From contig JAQFVV010000031.1 in assembly GCA_028023455.1 (NCBI GenBank), positions 3,290,001 to 3,354,000 of the forward strand: a DNA stretch of 64,000 nucleotides. Reading direction: 5' to 3'. The notes beneath the pieces were generated by a model that was not told the origin of the DNA, searched no databases, and was given only the letters and a program-made list of their open reading frames with translations. Shown piece after piece: positions 23,704 to 33,227 of the stretch (the stretch's first letter is position 1; each line of letters opens with the position of its first letter). The position numbers and the translations under genes are program-made. The DNA comes from Epiperipatus broadwayi (Eukaryota; Onychophora; Udeonychophora; Euonychophora; Peripatidae).

Positions 23704-24419
23704 TGTGTACAGCTGCAGTCATGGTAAAGGTGACCAGACAAGCAGAAATAATTATACCACAAGAAAATTTTATAACTAAATATTGGCATTTATTGCTAAC
23801 AAGATAACAACAATAAAAGTTAAATTAACAACGCATAATATATACAACTTAATCTAATAACACTTACAAAATTAGTATTATACTAACACTTATGATAGTT
23901 GGTTATAGAGGTGTACAAAAATATAATAAAGCCAGTATGGTCTGCAAAAAGTGCCTAATTCCATTTTTGAATCTTCAGTGATGGAGTTCATTGAATCAAT
24001 TGTAGTCCCTTTAACACTTGGCCTTGTAGTTCCTTGAGATGAATGCAACCAGCTCTGTCAATATGAGTGTGTGAATGAAGACTTCAATTCTTCTTACAGG
24101 CAAGCTTTTATTTTTTTTCTCAGTCCAATCCCAGGTTGCAACATTAGAACAATGGAAAGTTCTAGAACATTAATTACTATCATTGTTATTTATCATTTTA
24201 GTTGATCTGTATCCTGGTCTGTTCTTTTAAATATTTTCCAATACAGAAACACTGTGTCAGTTATATTGATAGAGTGAATGACTGAAGGAAGCTTGAAAGT
24301 CTGGGTTCAAATCTCCTTTAATGATCTTATCAACAAATTTTAAGTTTAATATTTTTACTTCATAATACTTTTACATTTATTTCAACTTTAGCACAATTAT
24401 TTATTATATTCTAAATACA
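23704..24419 (-). repeat. 3' LTR of the Gypsy element
   Basis: It matches 28109-28719 over its length, with edges near TGTGTACAGC on the left and TCTAAATACA on the right. It carries a roughly 73-bp SINE-like insertion at 24251-24323 that the other LTR lacks. Confidence 0.75.
24251..24323 (+). repeat. tRNA-like SINE inserted in the Gypsy LTR
   Basis: The segment TCAGTTATATTGATAGAGTG...GGGTTCAAATCTCC has an A-box-like and a B-box-like block in tRNA spacing. It is absent from the sister LTR (compare 28612-28640), which shows it moved in after the LTRs formed. Similar sequence lies at 4561-4625 and 47092-47150. Confidence 0.6.
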
Positions 24420-24723
24420 TCTCCATTTCAGAAATTATGGTTTCTGAAATTTCTTTGGGATATATGTGGGGATTTATTCTTTTCAGTGATAATGTTCTCA
24501 TCTTCTTTGTGCTCTTTATTTCCAGTTTATGAGATTGCTCTATATAATTTGGAATGTTTGGCACTATAGTAATTCCAGGTTGATCAATTTCTTCTTTCTG
24601 ATGCCAGATATGATTTACATGTTTTCACATGGTTTTTTTCTGTTTCTGCCTGGACAATTAATTTTTGCCTTGACAGATGTTCTTGAATTATGCCTTTCAC
24701 CTAGTACTTTCCAAGAACATCTC

Positions 24724-25245
24724 TTATTCAAACCTTTTTTCCCTTGGTGTTGTTTTCATCTCCTTCACTTTTTTTTCACCTGGATAAATTAATAATAATT
24801 TTGTGCAGATTTTCAATCCAAATATTGTCTCAGCTGGAGATTTGCCAGTAGTACATGATGATGTACTGCATTGATATAATAAAGCAGAATAGAAAGTTTC
24901 TTGTATATTTGCAGCATCTTCCTTACACAACATTTGTTTTAACACTGCCTTTTCTGCAATGCAATTGGACTTGGAGTGGTATGCATGTGTGGCTTAACTC
25001 CCCATTTTTAAGAAAATTCTCAAATTCTGTTCCCATTTATTTGATACCAATTTTGGAAAAATCATGGAAAGCAAACATTTCCTTATGTTTTCCAATTGTT
25101 TTTTTGATACTGGTATTTCTAGCAATTCTATAATCAGTCTACTTTGAGTATACATTGATAACCACCAATAAAATATAGCCATGAAATGGCCTGATATGAT
25201 GGGTGTGAATACAGTTCCAAGCTTTTTCAACAATAGGCCAACCAA
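24724..25245 (-). pseudogene. Gypsy integrase remnant
   Basis: Two broken frames make up the integrase. The upstream part (25245-24994) retains GHFMAIFYWW, FPKLVSN and a final FLKMGS, which align in order with the catalytic core of Gypsy integrases (hydrophobic VVVD strand, LPKVLVSDNG, FLK.NGI). The expected aspartates are lost or out of frame. The downstream part (24945-24724) has CTTGKSPAETIFGLK, the well-conserved TTGxSPAELLFGRxxRT-like motif after the core. It would insert retroelement cDNA if intact. Here it is interrupted and inactive. Confidence 0.8.
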
Positions 25246-25489
25246 TAAATTTTCTCTCTGAAAGACTTAACAAGAATTCTTGTCAATCTATCTGGGTGCT
25301 CAATGCCATTTCCTGTTTTAAATTTTTTAATACTTTGATTCCGAGAGTATAGAATCATTCCCTATCTATAATAGGGTTTAGACAACCTTTCATTATATAT
25401 AATGGTAACCTACAGACCTTACTTTTAAATTCTAGTTTTATATTTACTTTTCTAATATTATATACCACTGACATCTTTCACTCCTAAAC

Positions 25490-25610
25490 TAGTTTGCATT
25501 AATATAGGGAGATTCTTACAATTTTCCATTAATCTATTCCATTCTTCAACTGCCATGATTGATATTCTTGACCTGTTGTCAATTTTGTGGATATTTTTGC
25601 ATCTAACAAT
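25490..25610 (-). pseudogene. Possible aspartic protease scrap
   Basis: The minus strand reads DNRSRISIMAVEEW just downstream of the zinc knuckles, where a Gypsy protease with (D)TGS.(I/V)S(I/L)(L/M) should lie. The DTG motif is not intact. Position and the RISIM phrase are the only support. Confidence 0.35.
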
Positions 25611-25640
25611 TTCACGGTCAGCATAAATTGATTGCAATTT

Positions 25641-26340
25641 CTAATGTAATAAAAATCTCACACTTTTGCTTATTCCCCTTGGACAAAGTTGGAAAGCTGC
25701 TACACTCCCATTAACCTTACATGCTTTTTCTAAGTGACCTACTTTGCCACAGCTTCTACAATATTCTTTATTAAATTTACAATTCTGTGCTGTGTGGTCC
25801 TTTTTTGCACAACAATAGCATACTATTTCTTTTGTCTTATTCTTAGTGGGTCGATACTTGTTTTCAGTTTTTCTAATAAGTGCACTTAGTAAAATTTTGG
25901 AACTCCTTTGGTTGGTCAAGCACTATTTCATGGGCTACTCCCATTTTAATTATTTCATTGTATGTCAAGTCTTAAGGCCAGCAATCTGTCATCAGACAAT
26001 TGCCAGCAATCTGTCATCAGACAATTGCCAAAATAATGGTTCGAGCAGAGTGCCTTGTAAGGAGTTGCCATAATCACAACTCTTAGCAAGGTCCCCTCGA
26101 TGCTTGATCATAATGATGTATACGTTCCCTTTATTTTGCAGTCTATTTCTAAAATATAACCATGCTACATGCGTAGAGGGTTGGGGACTGAAATAATTGT
26201 TCAATTTTCCAACCATTACCCTATATGGAAATTTCTCTGATTGCATAGCTGATGTACAATTTCACTTACATATTGTCTGGCATAACATAATAATGTGGCA
26301 AATTTAATGAGGTCACTCATAGTTCCATTAATAAAAAAAA
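25641..26340 (-). pseudogene. Gypsy gag with two CCHC zinc knuckles, frameshifted
   Basis: The 84-codon frame at 26246-25992 contains KLNNYFSPQPSTHVAWLYFR, then NKGNVYIIMIKHRGDLAKSC and GTLLEPLFWQLSDDRLL, matching in order the capsid segment of Gypsy Gag (L...F.P.P....R..F..R.Q..GES...Y...L). A 25-bp tandem duplication at 25978-26027 shifts the frame. The next frame (25919-25641) carries C34-x2-C37-x4-H42-x4-C47 and C54-x2-C57-x4-H62-x4-C67, two complete nucleic-acid-binding knuckles. The N-terminal part runs to about 26340 with stops. Gag would package element RNA. This copy cannot produce a full protein. Confidence 0.85.
25978..26027. repeat. 25-bp tandem duplication inside gag
   Basis: Two identical 25-base units beginning CCAGCAATCTGTCATC lie side by side. 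Since 25 is not a multiple of three, the event breaks the gag frame. Confidence 0.85.
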
Positions 26341-26571
26341 GTTTCTCAATCCTCTTGAAGTAAATTGGCTAATCAAAACCACTATTAATATTAAAATAAT
26401 TTGTTACTTGTGGCAGAAATATCATTTTAATACTCTATTCTAAATTAATAAATAATAAGTAAAAAAAAAAAGATTTTTACATAATTACTGAACTATTTCC
26501 CTATAGTCTGATTTATCCAGCCAGTTTTAAACTAGAGGATTTAATCTTATTATGACTACTAAGTTCTAGAT

Positions 26572-27091
26572 CGGGTTGGGCAAACGATCGATCATGCACA
26601 GCTTGACAGTCGATCGCAGACATTTCTGCCATCAGATTACTGTTGCCTGAATTCTGAATCATTTTATTTTTACATTTATAAATTCTATAACTGAAATGAC
26701 CAATGGTAGCGCTCGAGTGGCAGTACAATGTTGTATCTATATATGTTTTTACTTATTGTGTTTGCTCTTATTCTAAAAAATGTAGCAACTAAGAAATTTG
26801 CATTAAAACATACTACGTTTTTTGGCTTGAAGGTGAATTTGTTTGTTATATAATACAAAATTTTATTTTAAAAATTTTTTAATCTCTTAATTTTAGATAA
26901 AATATGATTGTTAAAAAACAAAAAATGTATCATTTTCATAATGATGGGGAGGAGCTATATAATAAATAATAATCTATAAACAAAATTTAAATTTTACACG
27001 ATATTTATTCCTTTCTTACCCAAAAAGTTGATCACTGATAGATAATAAATATAAAAGTCGATCATGTTACTTTTAAGTTTGCCCACCCCTG
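26572..27091. mobile_element. hAT-like MITE
   Basis: The right end reverse-complemented is CAGGGGTGGGCAAACTTAAA, and the left end is CGGGTTGGGCAAACGATC. CAGGGGTGGGCAAAC is a typical hAT terminus. The flanks TTCTAGAT (26564-26571) and TTCTCGAT (27092-27099) form an 8-bp target duplication with one mismatch, as expected for hAT. The 520-bp element has no transposase. It sits in the leader/gag region of the Gypsy element and so is younger than it. Confidence 0.75.
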
Positions 27092-27152
27092 TTCTCGATA
27101 CTGATGGAAATCCTGATTCTGACTATTGCTAGACAAAATTACAGTTTAAATT

Positions 27153-27172
27153 CGATCCTGTTGACTGCACCA
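27153..27172 (-). promoter_or_regulatory. Primer-binding site of the Gypsy element
   Basis: The minus strand reads TGGTGCAGTCAACAGGATCG shortly after the LTR end. It closely resembles the TGGCGCAGTCGGTAGGAT type of Gypsy primer-binding site. It fixes the orientation and the inner edge of the 5' LTR. Confidence 0.65.
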
Positions 27173-27178
27173 GTTTTC

Positions 27179-28108
27179 TGTTTACAGCCACCATGAATAC
27201 TGCAATCTTTTGTAGGGCAGTTAGACGATCAGAAATAATTATAACACAAGAAATTTTTATAACTAAATATTGACGTTCATTGCCAATAAGATAACAATGG
27301 TAAAAGTTAAAGTAATTGCTGTGTCCAGCGGCACTCTATTGCCTGCTGGATTGCAAATATAAATAACACAAATAATTGCTAATTGATGAGGCATCTCGGC
27401 AAGTACATTTAAGTAACGAGAATTTATTTACAGAGTTATATGAAGATAATCAATCTTGTTTAATATATACATATATGACGATTACATACACACGTTATAT
27501 AAATAACAATAAGGGCCCGAAGGCGTAACAAAATAATAATAAGATCAATGCGACCTGTTTACAGTTCCTAAGTTTACTTTTGAACGTCCGGAGGTAAAAC
27601 TTCTCCGCAAGGCTAAGTGAAGGAGGGAGCTGACTGGGGCATCCAAGGAAATGGCACATCTGCTTTTCAAGAGTTTCACTTAGCAAGTGTCTGGTCTCAG
27701 TTCTATTCTAAATCTGTTTTTTCTCTCTCATTGTTTTTAGAGTAGACTCCCTTGATTGGCCATCCGCTGTCCACGTAGTGGTCATCTCTTTAGTTACAGA
27801 TTCGATCCCTAATGCAATTACCTTAAAAATGTCTATTCTAAGCAATGTCTTTATTTACATTATCTTAATCCTTTGCTTGCATTCATCTAACTTTCTTGAT
27901 AAGTTAGTTTATAATTTTTCATTAATTAAACTATTTAATTAGACTAATGGTTTTATAAAATATTGTGAATGCCATTATATCATTTATAACATTTATTTTG
28001 TGTATATATAAATATAATGTTTACAAAGATTAGTATTATACTAACAGTCATGATACTTGACCATAAAAGCATACAAAAATATGATAAAGCGAGTATAACC
28101 TGCAAATC
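27179..28108 (-). repeat. Partial LTR copy split by another LTR-like insertion
   Basis: Segments 27179-27325 and about 28013-28108 together match the first 255 bp of the LTRs at 23704 and 28109. The intervening 685 bp is foreign. Directly after this truncated copy a full LTR begins at 28109, so the 5' end of the element has a partial tandem LTR. Confidence 0.65.
27326..28012 (-). repeat. Second LTR-like insertion nested in the Gypsy LTR
   Basis: It interrupts the partial LTR. The block around 27500-27570 (AATAAGGGCCCGAAGGCGTA onwards) is related to 29840-29900 in the LINE relic. A GC-richer 27560-27800 patch is present. The left edge has CCAGCGGCA...TTGCCTGCTGG, which can form a hairpin. Orientation is inferred from the surrounding Gypsy LTRs and is uncertain. 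Confidence 0.4.
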
Positions 28109-28719
28109 TATTTACAGCCACCATGAATACTGCAGTCTTTGGTAAGGCAATTAGACAAGCAGAAATAATTATAACTCAAAAAAGCTTTACAACTAAATGT
28201 TGACATTCATTGCCAATAAGATAACAACAGTAAAAGTTAAATTAACAATGCACAATATATACAACTTAATATAATAATGTTTACAAAGATTAGTATTATA
28301 CTGATACTCGGTTATAGAAGTGTACAAAACATAAAGTCAATGTATCCTGCAAAAAAATTCCTAGGTTCACTTCTGAACCTTCAGTAAGGGAGTTCAATAG
28401 GTTAACTGTAGTACCTTTAATATTTAGCCTTGTAATTTCTTTAGACAAATATGACCAGCTCCATCGATACAAGTATATGAATGAAGATCTCAATTCTTCC
28501 TACAGGTAAGCTTTTATTCTTTTCTCAGATCAATCCCATTAATTGCTACAAATTTTATTTATCATATTAGTTAATCTGTATCCTAGTCTATTCTTTTAAA
28601 TATTTTCCAATATAGAAATGTTTATCTTATCAACATATCTTAACTTTAATATTTTTACTTTGAAATAGTTTTACATTTATTTCAACTTTAGCACAATTAT
28701 TTATTATATTTTAAATACA
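28109..28719 (-). repeat. 5' LTR of the Gypsy element
   Basis: It aligns with 23704-24419 minus the SINE. Shared landmarks include TTAGACAAGCAGAAATAATT and GCACAATTATTTATTATATT. The right edge ends in AAATACA in both copies. It holds the U3-R-U5 that would drive the minus-strand element. Confidence 0.75.
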
Positions 28720-28954
28720 TTATTTGATTTACATTCTATATATAGCAAGTGAGTTGAATGCTAATAGTTGAAGTTTCTATTAAATATACATGCACAATAT
28801 GCAGTAAATATATTTTTAGCCAATTGATCAATTCACCACCAATTAATACAACATATATAATTATATTAGTCATTTAATAAGGAAAATATTTGGTATTTTC
28901 TGCTGAGCAGAATAATAAATTAAATGTGGAGCTTCATAACAGAAGATTAAAAAC

Positions 28955-29640
28955 AAAAATTCAATAACTGACAAGAAGGCTGAAAAATGATTGGTGGATT
29001 AAACTGCAAAAACATTTACTGATCCTGGTCAATCTAAATCTTTTTTTTTTGATGCACTGAAAGCAAGGTATGGATCTGAAAAACAGTATCACAATCCTAT
29101 TAAATCCATCAAGGCATTCTCTTATGTGATTGCAATGACATTTGAACAGATTTGAAAAAATATTTTGATTATATTTTTAATAATGATACAAGCACTGATA
29201 TGATGACTTTTAATATCCATTTTGCCTACTCATTTAGGTTTGGTCAAAACAGGTCCTATTATCATAGCCAGAAAGGTTTTAAAATATGGTGATGACAATG
29301 TTAACTTTAAAAATTATTAGAATTTTTTAACAATATATTGATTAAGAATCAATAAAGGCAATAGACAAAATTATAGTAATCATAAAGCAATATTATTATT
29401 GTCTATTACTGCAAATATACTTTCAGGGATTTTGTTGAATAGATTGTTTCCAGTCATAAATCAATGGTTATTAAAGACTCAATGTGGTTTTAAAAAAAAT
29501 TAAGAAGTACTATATTTATGGTTTTTTGCAAGAAAAGAATCATGAAAAGCTAGTGATTTTTTTATCACTTTTATTAATTTGATCAAAGCATTTGACTCAA
29601 TTAATCAAATAAACAAAATGTATTCATATTACACAGATTC
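28955..29640 (+). pseudogene. LINE relic, N-terminal reverse transcriptase part
   Basis: In shifting plus frames I read LKNDWWIKLQ and FFFDALKARYGSEKQ near 28980-29090, the linker between endonuclease and reverse transcriptase in a common invertebrate LINE ORF2. From about 29404, ITANILSGILLNRLFPVI and QWLLKTQCGFKK correspond to the GKI.ARILLNRL...PESQCGFR region of the palm and fingers. FINLIKAFDSIN near 29565-29600 matches the F.DL.KAFDSVN motif with the first catalytic aspartate. Stops and frame changes are frequent. The relic continues after an insertion at about 30430. Confidence 0.8.
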
Positions 29641-29699
29641 TATAGGATGGAATGAGAGGATTTTTACTACAGCTGGAAAATCTGAAACATTTGAAATAA

Positions 29700-30420
29700 A
29701 GACTAGTGCTATGTTTAGCTGATCTAAGAGTGTACTTCCCACGAGTTCAAATCACTACTAAACAGTTAATATTTAGATAATTTAATGTATGATCCTTAAT
29801 AGCATTTTAACTATTTACATATATATAATCATTTAGCATAATAAGGCCCAAAAGCATACATAAATAATAATTTAGATCAGTACAACTTGTAAGAATCCTA
29901 GTTGGCTGGTCCCACATTCAGAGGCCAGCTCTCCGCATTTGAAGTCACTGTGCCATGGTAGACAATGTGTGCACAGGTGAAGCTCCAAGAATCAAGTGTC
30001 TTCTTGTTCATCAAATTAGTACTGAGGCATTGATTGTTTTAATCCCTGCAGTTTGATTCGTTCATACTCTGCTTAGGTGATTCTTCATTTTAATCTCCAT
30101 ACAAGAATTTACATCATTATCTTCCTGATTTTAATTAATGACTTATTTTTTAATTGTTTTATTTCATTAACAACTTATTCTATTCTCATTAATTAGACTG
30201 GTATTCATTTTAGAAAATAATCTTTTTCTAATCTTAAAGTTATATATCTTTTACTTACTATTTTAAAAGAATTAGTCTTTTAAAATTCTTTAATTTATTT
30301 AAATTTATAACTTTTTCTCATCAAATTTATCCCTATATATGAATGTGCATTTAAGCATACACATACATATCAATTAGTGTTTAACAAGGATATGTACTTG
30401 ATCCAAATTGTTTTCAATTT
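29700..30420 (-). repeat. LTR-like insertion splitting the LINE relic
   Basis: LINE coding similarity stops before about 29700 and resumes near 30430. The middle includes a block (29840-29905) related to 27500-27570 and a GC-richer stretch at 29900-30060. Exact edges and orientation are not resolved. Confidence 0.4.
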
Positions 30421-30429
30421 TTATAACAA

Positions 30430-31185
30430 TGGACTTTGGAAATATTTATAAACAGCAATCAAAATGCAATATAGATTTAATGGTGGTATTTTAAATTTGA
30501 ATCAAAAGTGAAAACAAAAATTTTGGCTACTTGGATTCTGGATTTATGCTAATGATAGGGTTTTGAATGCAACATATAAAGACTTTGGTTTAATATTTAA
30601 TGTTAAAAACTCAAGTTCTTTATTAATCAACAATAGAAGAAAAATCTTCAGCAATTTTCAGCTTGTATGGGGCGATTAATTCGAGAATGTAAATTAATTA
30701 AACTAACTTGGTAGTTTTATAAGTACAAATGTGAGCATAGATGTTAAGATGCCTTATAAACTCCAATGTGCTGCTATTGCTTCTATTAAATTAAAGGATA
30801 GAGTATTTCAATATAGAGAAATAACTATTAGAAACAAATTATTTGTATATAGAGAGCTGTTGTTTTACCTAATTTATTGTATGAAAGACTTAGATACCCT
30901 ATCAATGCAAAGACAAGGACACTGTAAAATTTGAAAAATACATTAAGACCATAAAACAATCAATATGTTCTTCAACCAGCTGATGTGATACTGTAGGGGG
31001 CAATAATGCATTCATTGGACTCGATAAGTAAGACCTCCAAAAACGGTGTTGTTGTTTTTTAACTCGTTAACATAATTATTTCAAAGATATTCTTGACTGC
31101 TTCCATTGTAAAGATGTAAAAGGAGATAGAACATATTGGAAAACTACAATTAGACATGGTATTGAAAAAAAAAAAACTCAAATAG
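30430..31185 (+). pseudogene. LINE relic, C-terminal reverse transcriptase part
   Basis: The plus frames read FNGGILNLNQK-like text, then YANDRVLNATYKDFGLIFNV (YADD changed to YAND), then SFISTNVSIDVKM, IASIKLKDRVFQYREITIRN, VYRELLFYLIYCMKDL and TLSMQRQ. These follow in order the YADD box, the GL.IN..KT segment, YLGS..S.D..ID.EI..RI, and the RLRKRVFNNRDLRLSTKVAVYRA-like thumb. A last piece, FKDILDCFHC...RTYWKTTIRHGI near 31080-31160, matches the C-terminal end of the same ORF2 type. Dead by stops and loss of the catalytic aspartate. Confidence 0.8.
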
Positions 31186-31189
31186 AAAA

Positions 31190-33227
31190 ATTGAACAACA
31201 TATTTTATATATAGTTCATAGATTAATTTTTTATAGTTATCGCCAAATTCATTCCTTTTTTTTTTTTGGCTTGGGGTGACCGTACTCGTTTACGATTGGC
31301 TAATCATCATTATAATTATTTATAAATAGGTCATTATCGGGTCTGTTTTTAAATAAATAACTTTTTTTTTTTAAAGTGCGCTTATATAGAGAAAATAGTT
31401 GCTTGGAAGATGAGCATCTAGAGATCGGTAGTGTAATTGCTCCATTAAATGTAGCAAACTTTTTTTGCAGATTACTCAACTGAAATCCGATCGAGGAACT
31501 TTTAGCTCTTCAACTCCGTCATACAACCTCTGCAGAATGAGAGTAGAAAAGGAGAATATTCCAAGAAGAAGAAAAAAGAATTTAAGGGGAAAGCTGTTTC
31601 AACTAAAGTTCTAATTTTTGACCGCTAGGGGGAAGTTTCTGCGGGATACAATTTAAATAAATAAATAAATTAATATAAAATAAATAATTGATCTAAAAAA
31701 TTATAATAATAATTGTTATTTATATAAAATATTCATATAAAATATTAGACACTTTTTTGTTTACAATTTTTTTAAAAGTAGACTGTATAAGTTTTTATTT
31801 GGAAAAAGGGGAGAGGTATTAGGTGCGATATTACAATTTTTTCTATCTAGCATTAAAGTTCGCCATGACTTCTAGTTCTGGTAAGATTATTTGAATTTTT
31901 GAAGTTAGTAATGTTAATCATAAAATTTTACTGCGTTTATAATTTCATTATAAATATTATTTTTCGTTTGTACTTATCTTTCAAATTTGAAAATACTAAT
32001 TTTAAAGAGTTTCATTTTATTATTTGCTTTTTTTTTTTTTTTAAATTTATTGCTCTACATTTTTATTATTGCAATTTTATCATTATTTAATCGAAGGTTC
32101 TAGTTTTATTAAACAAATATAATCTGAAAATAATATAATACCAAAATTTTAATAAGCTCCGGGGGGTTCCTTGTAAAGACATGCTACTGCAAGTGTAATT
32201 TGATATCTGAACCGCCCTCACATCCTCTTCCAAAATATTTTACTGTTTTATCATCGTTTATATGACTAGCGATTATACATGAGAATTTTTCTTTCATTAA
32301 CAATAGTTTGAGATATGTAATCTTGTATTTTCTATCCCTGTTTATGCAAACTTCATATAATTAAAATTTATATTTTTAAACATTTTAGTATTTTAATGAT
32401 TATTTGAATTATCGTTCATTGTCCCCTATATTTATTGCAATTGGAATGTTGTTATTGTTATGTTTTTACTCAATTTTTTTGAAATTCACATTTGGACTCT
32501 ATCATCAAATGCGGAAGTGAAAGTAGAAAATCTTAAAAAAAATAATTGTAAACATTAATAACTAAATGTAAAACGAAATATGGGGGTTGATATTAATAAG
32601 GTAACAGAGAAAATATAAAGGAGGTTCGCTAGCGACTAACCTGTAAATGTATAATTGATTTGTGTTTTAACATTAAATACCGAGATTGGAATATTGATAA
32701 TTGTCTTCAAAACTGAAGCTTATAATAGATATTTTGGCAATACAACAATAATTGATAAAGATGCTATTTCATTTTGAATATAACTCAGAAAATGGCTTCT
32801 CCTTAGACGAAGTTAGAAATGTAGACCGAGTCCTTGATCCACAGACTGTTAGTGGGTTAAACAAACCTTCATTTCAAAACAATTTTATCACAGTAAATAT
32901 TTATTTCTTACTCCTTTCTCAAATTTTTCTTTCAGCACTGACATTTCTTAAAATCATTTCAAAAGATGTTTTATTAATGCCAATATTTTATTCTCATATT
33001 AACTTTTTGCTTTCTCAACATATTTTATGTTTCTCTATATATTCTATTCTGATTCTTTGAACATTGTTCAATAATCTCCTACTACCACTTCAACTATTCT
33101 ATAGTTGATATTCTTATTCTGTTTTTGTATTCTTTCTGAGATTTATTTGCACAAAATAACAATAAGCTCTCTCTAGAGTTATACATTCTTTCATTTTTAT
33201 TTTTATATAACTTTTTATTGTTTCTAT
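31190..33227. other. Intergenic DNA, no gene established
   Basis: It holds poly-T tracts, an (AAAT)n run at 31655-31685 and a GC-richer patch at 31370-31640. A short ATG frame followed by a donor-like GTAAGA occurs at 31865-31886 but has no partner exon that I can recognise. A 102-codon frame at 32752-33060 is mostly low-complexity hydrophobic translation. Confidence 0.45.

Larger units (their letters stand above)
23704..28719 (-). mobile_element. Decayed Gypsy LTR retrotransposon with nested insertions
   Basis: On the minus strand, from high to low coordinates, the order is LTR (28719-28109), partial LTR (to 27179), primer-binding site (27172-27153), gag with two zinc knuckles (about 26340-25641), a possible protease scrap, integrase remnants (25245-24724) and LTR (24419-23704). 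This is Gypsy order. Reverse transcriptase and RNase H are missing: only about 400 bp lie between zinc knuckles and integrase. A hAT-like MITE, a SINE and another LTR are inserted in it. Frameshifts and stops are numerous, so it is dead. Confidence 0.85.

Noticed and set aside
31622-31636. CCGCTAGGGGGAAG, resembling a CTCF core site
   Set aside because: Two mismatches to the core as I remember it, and a single site. Similar GGGGG phrases near 30993 and 60808 do not share the full motif.
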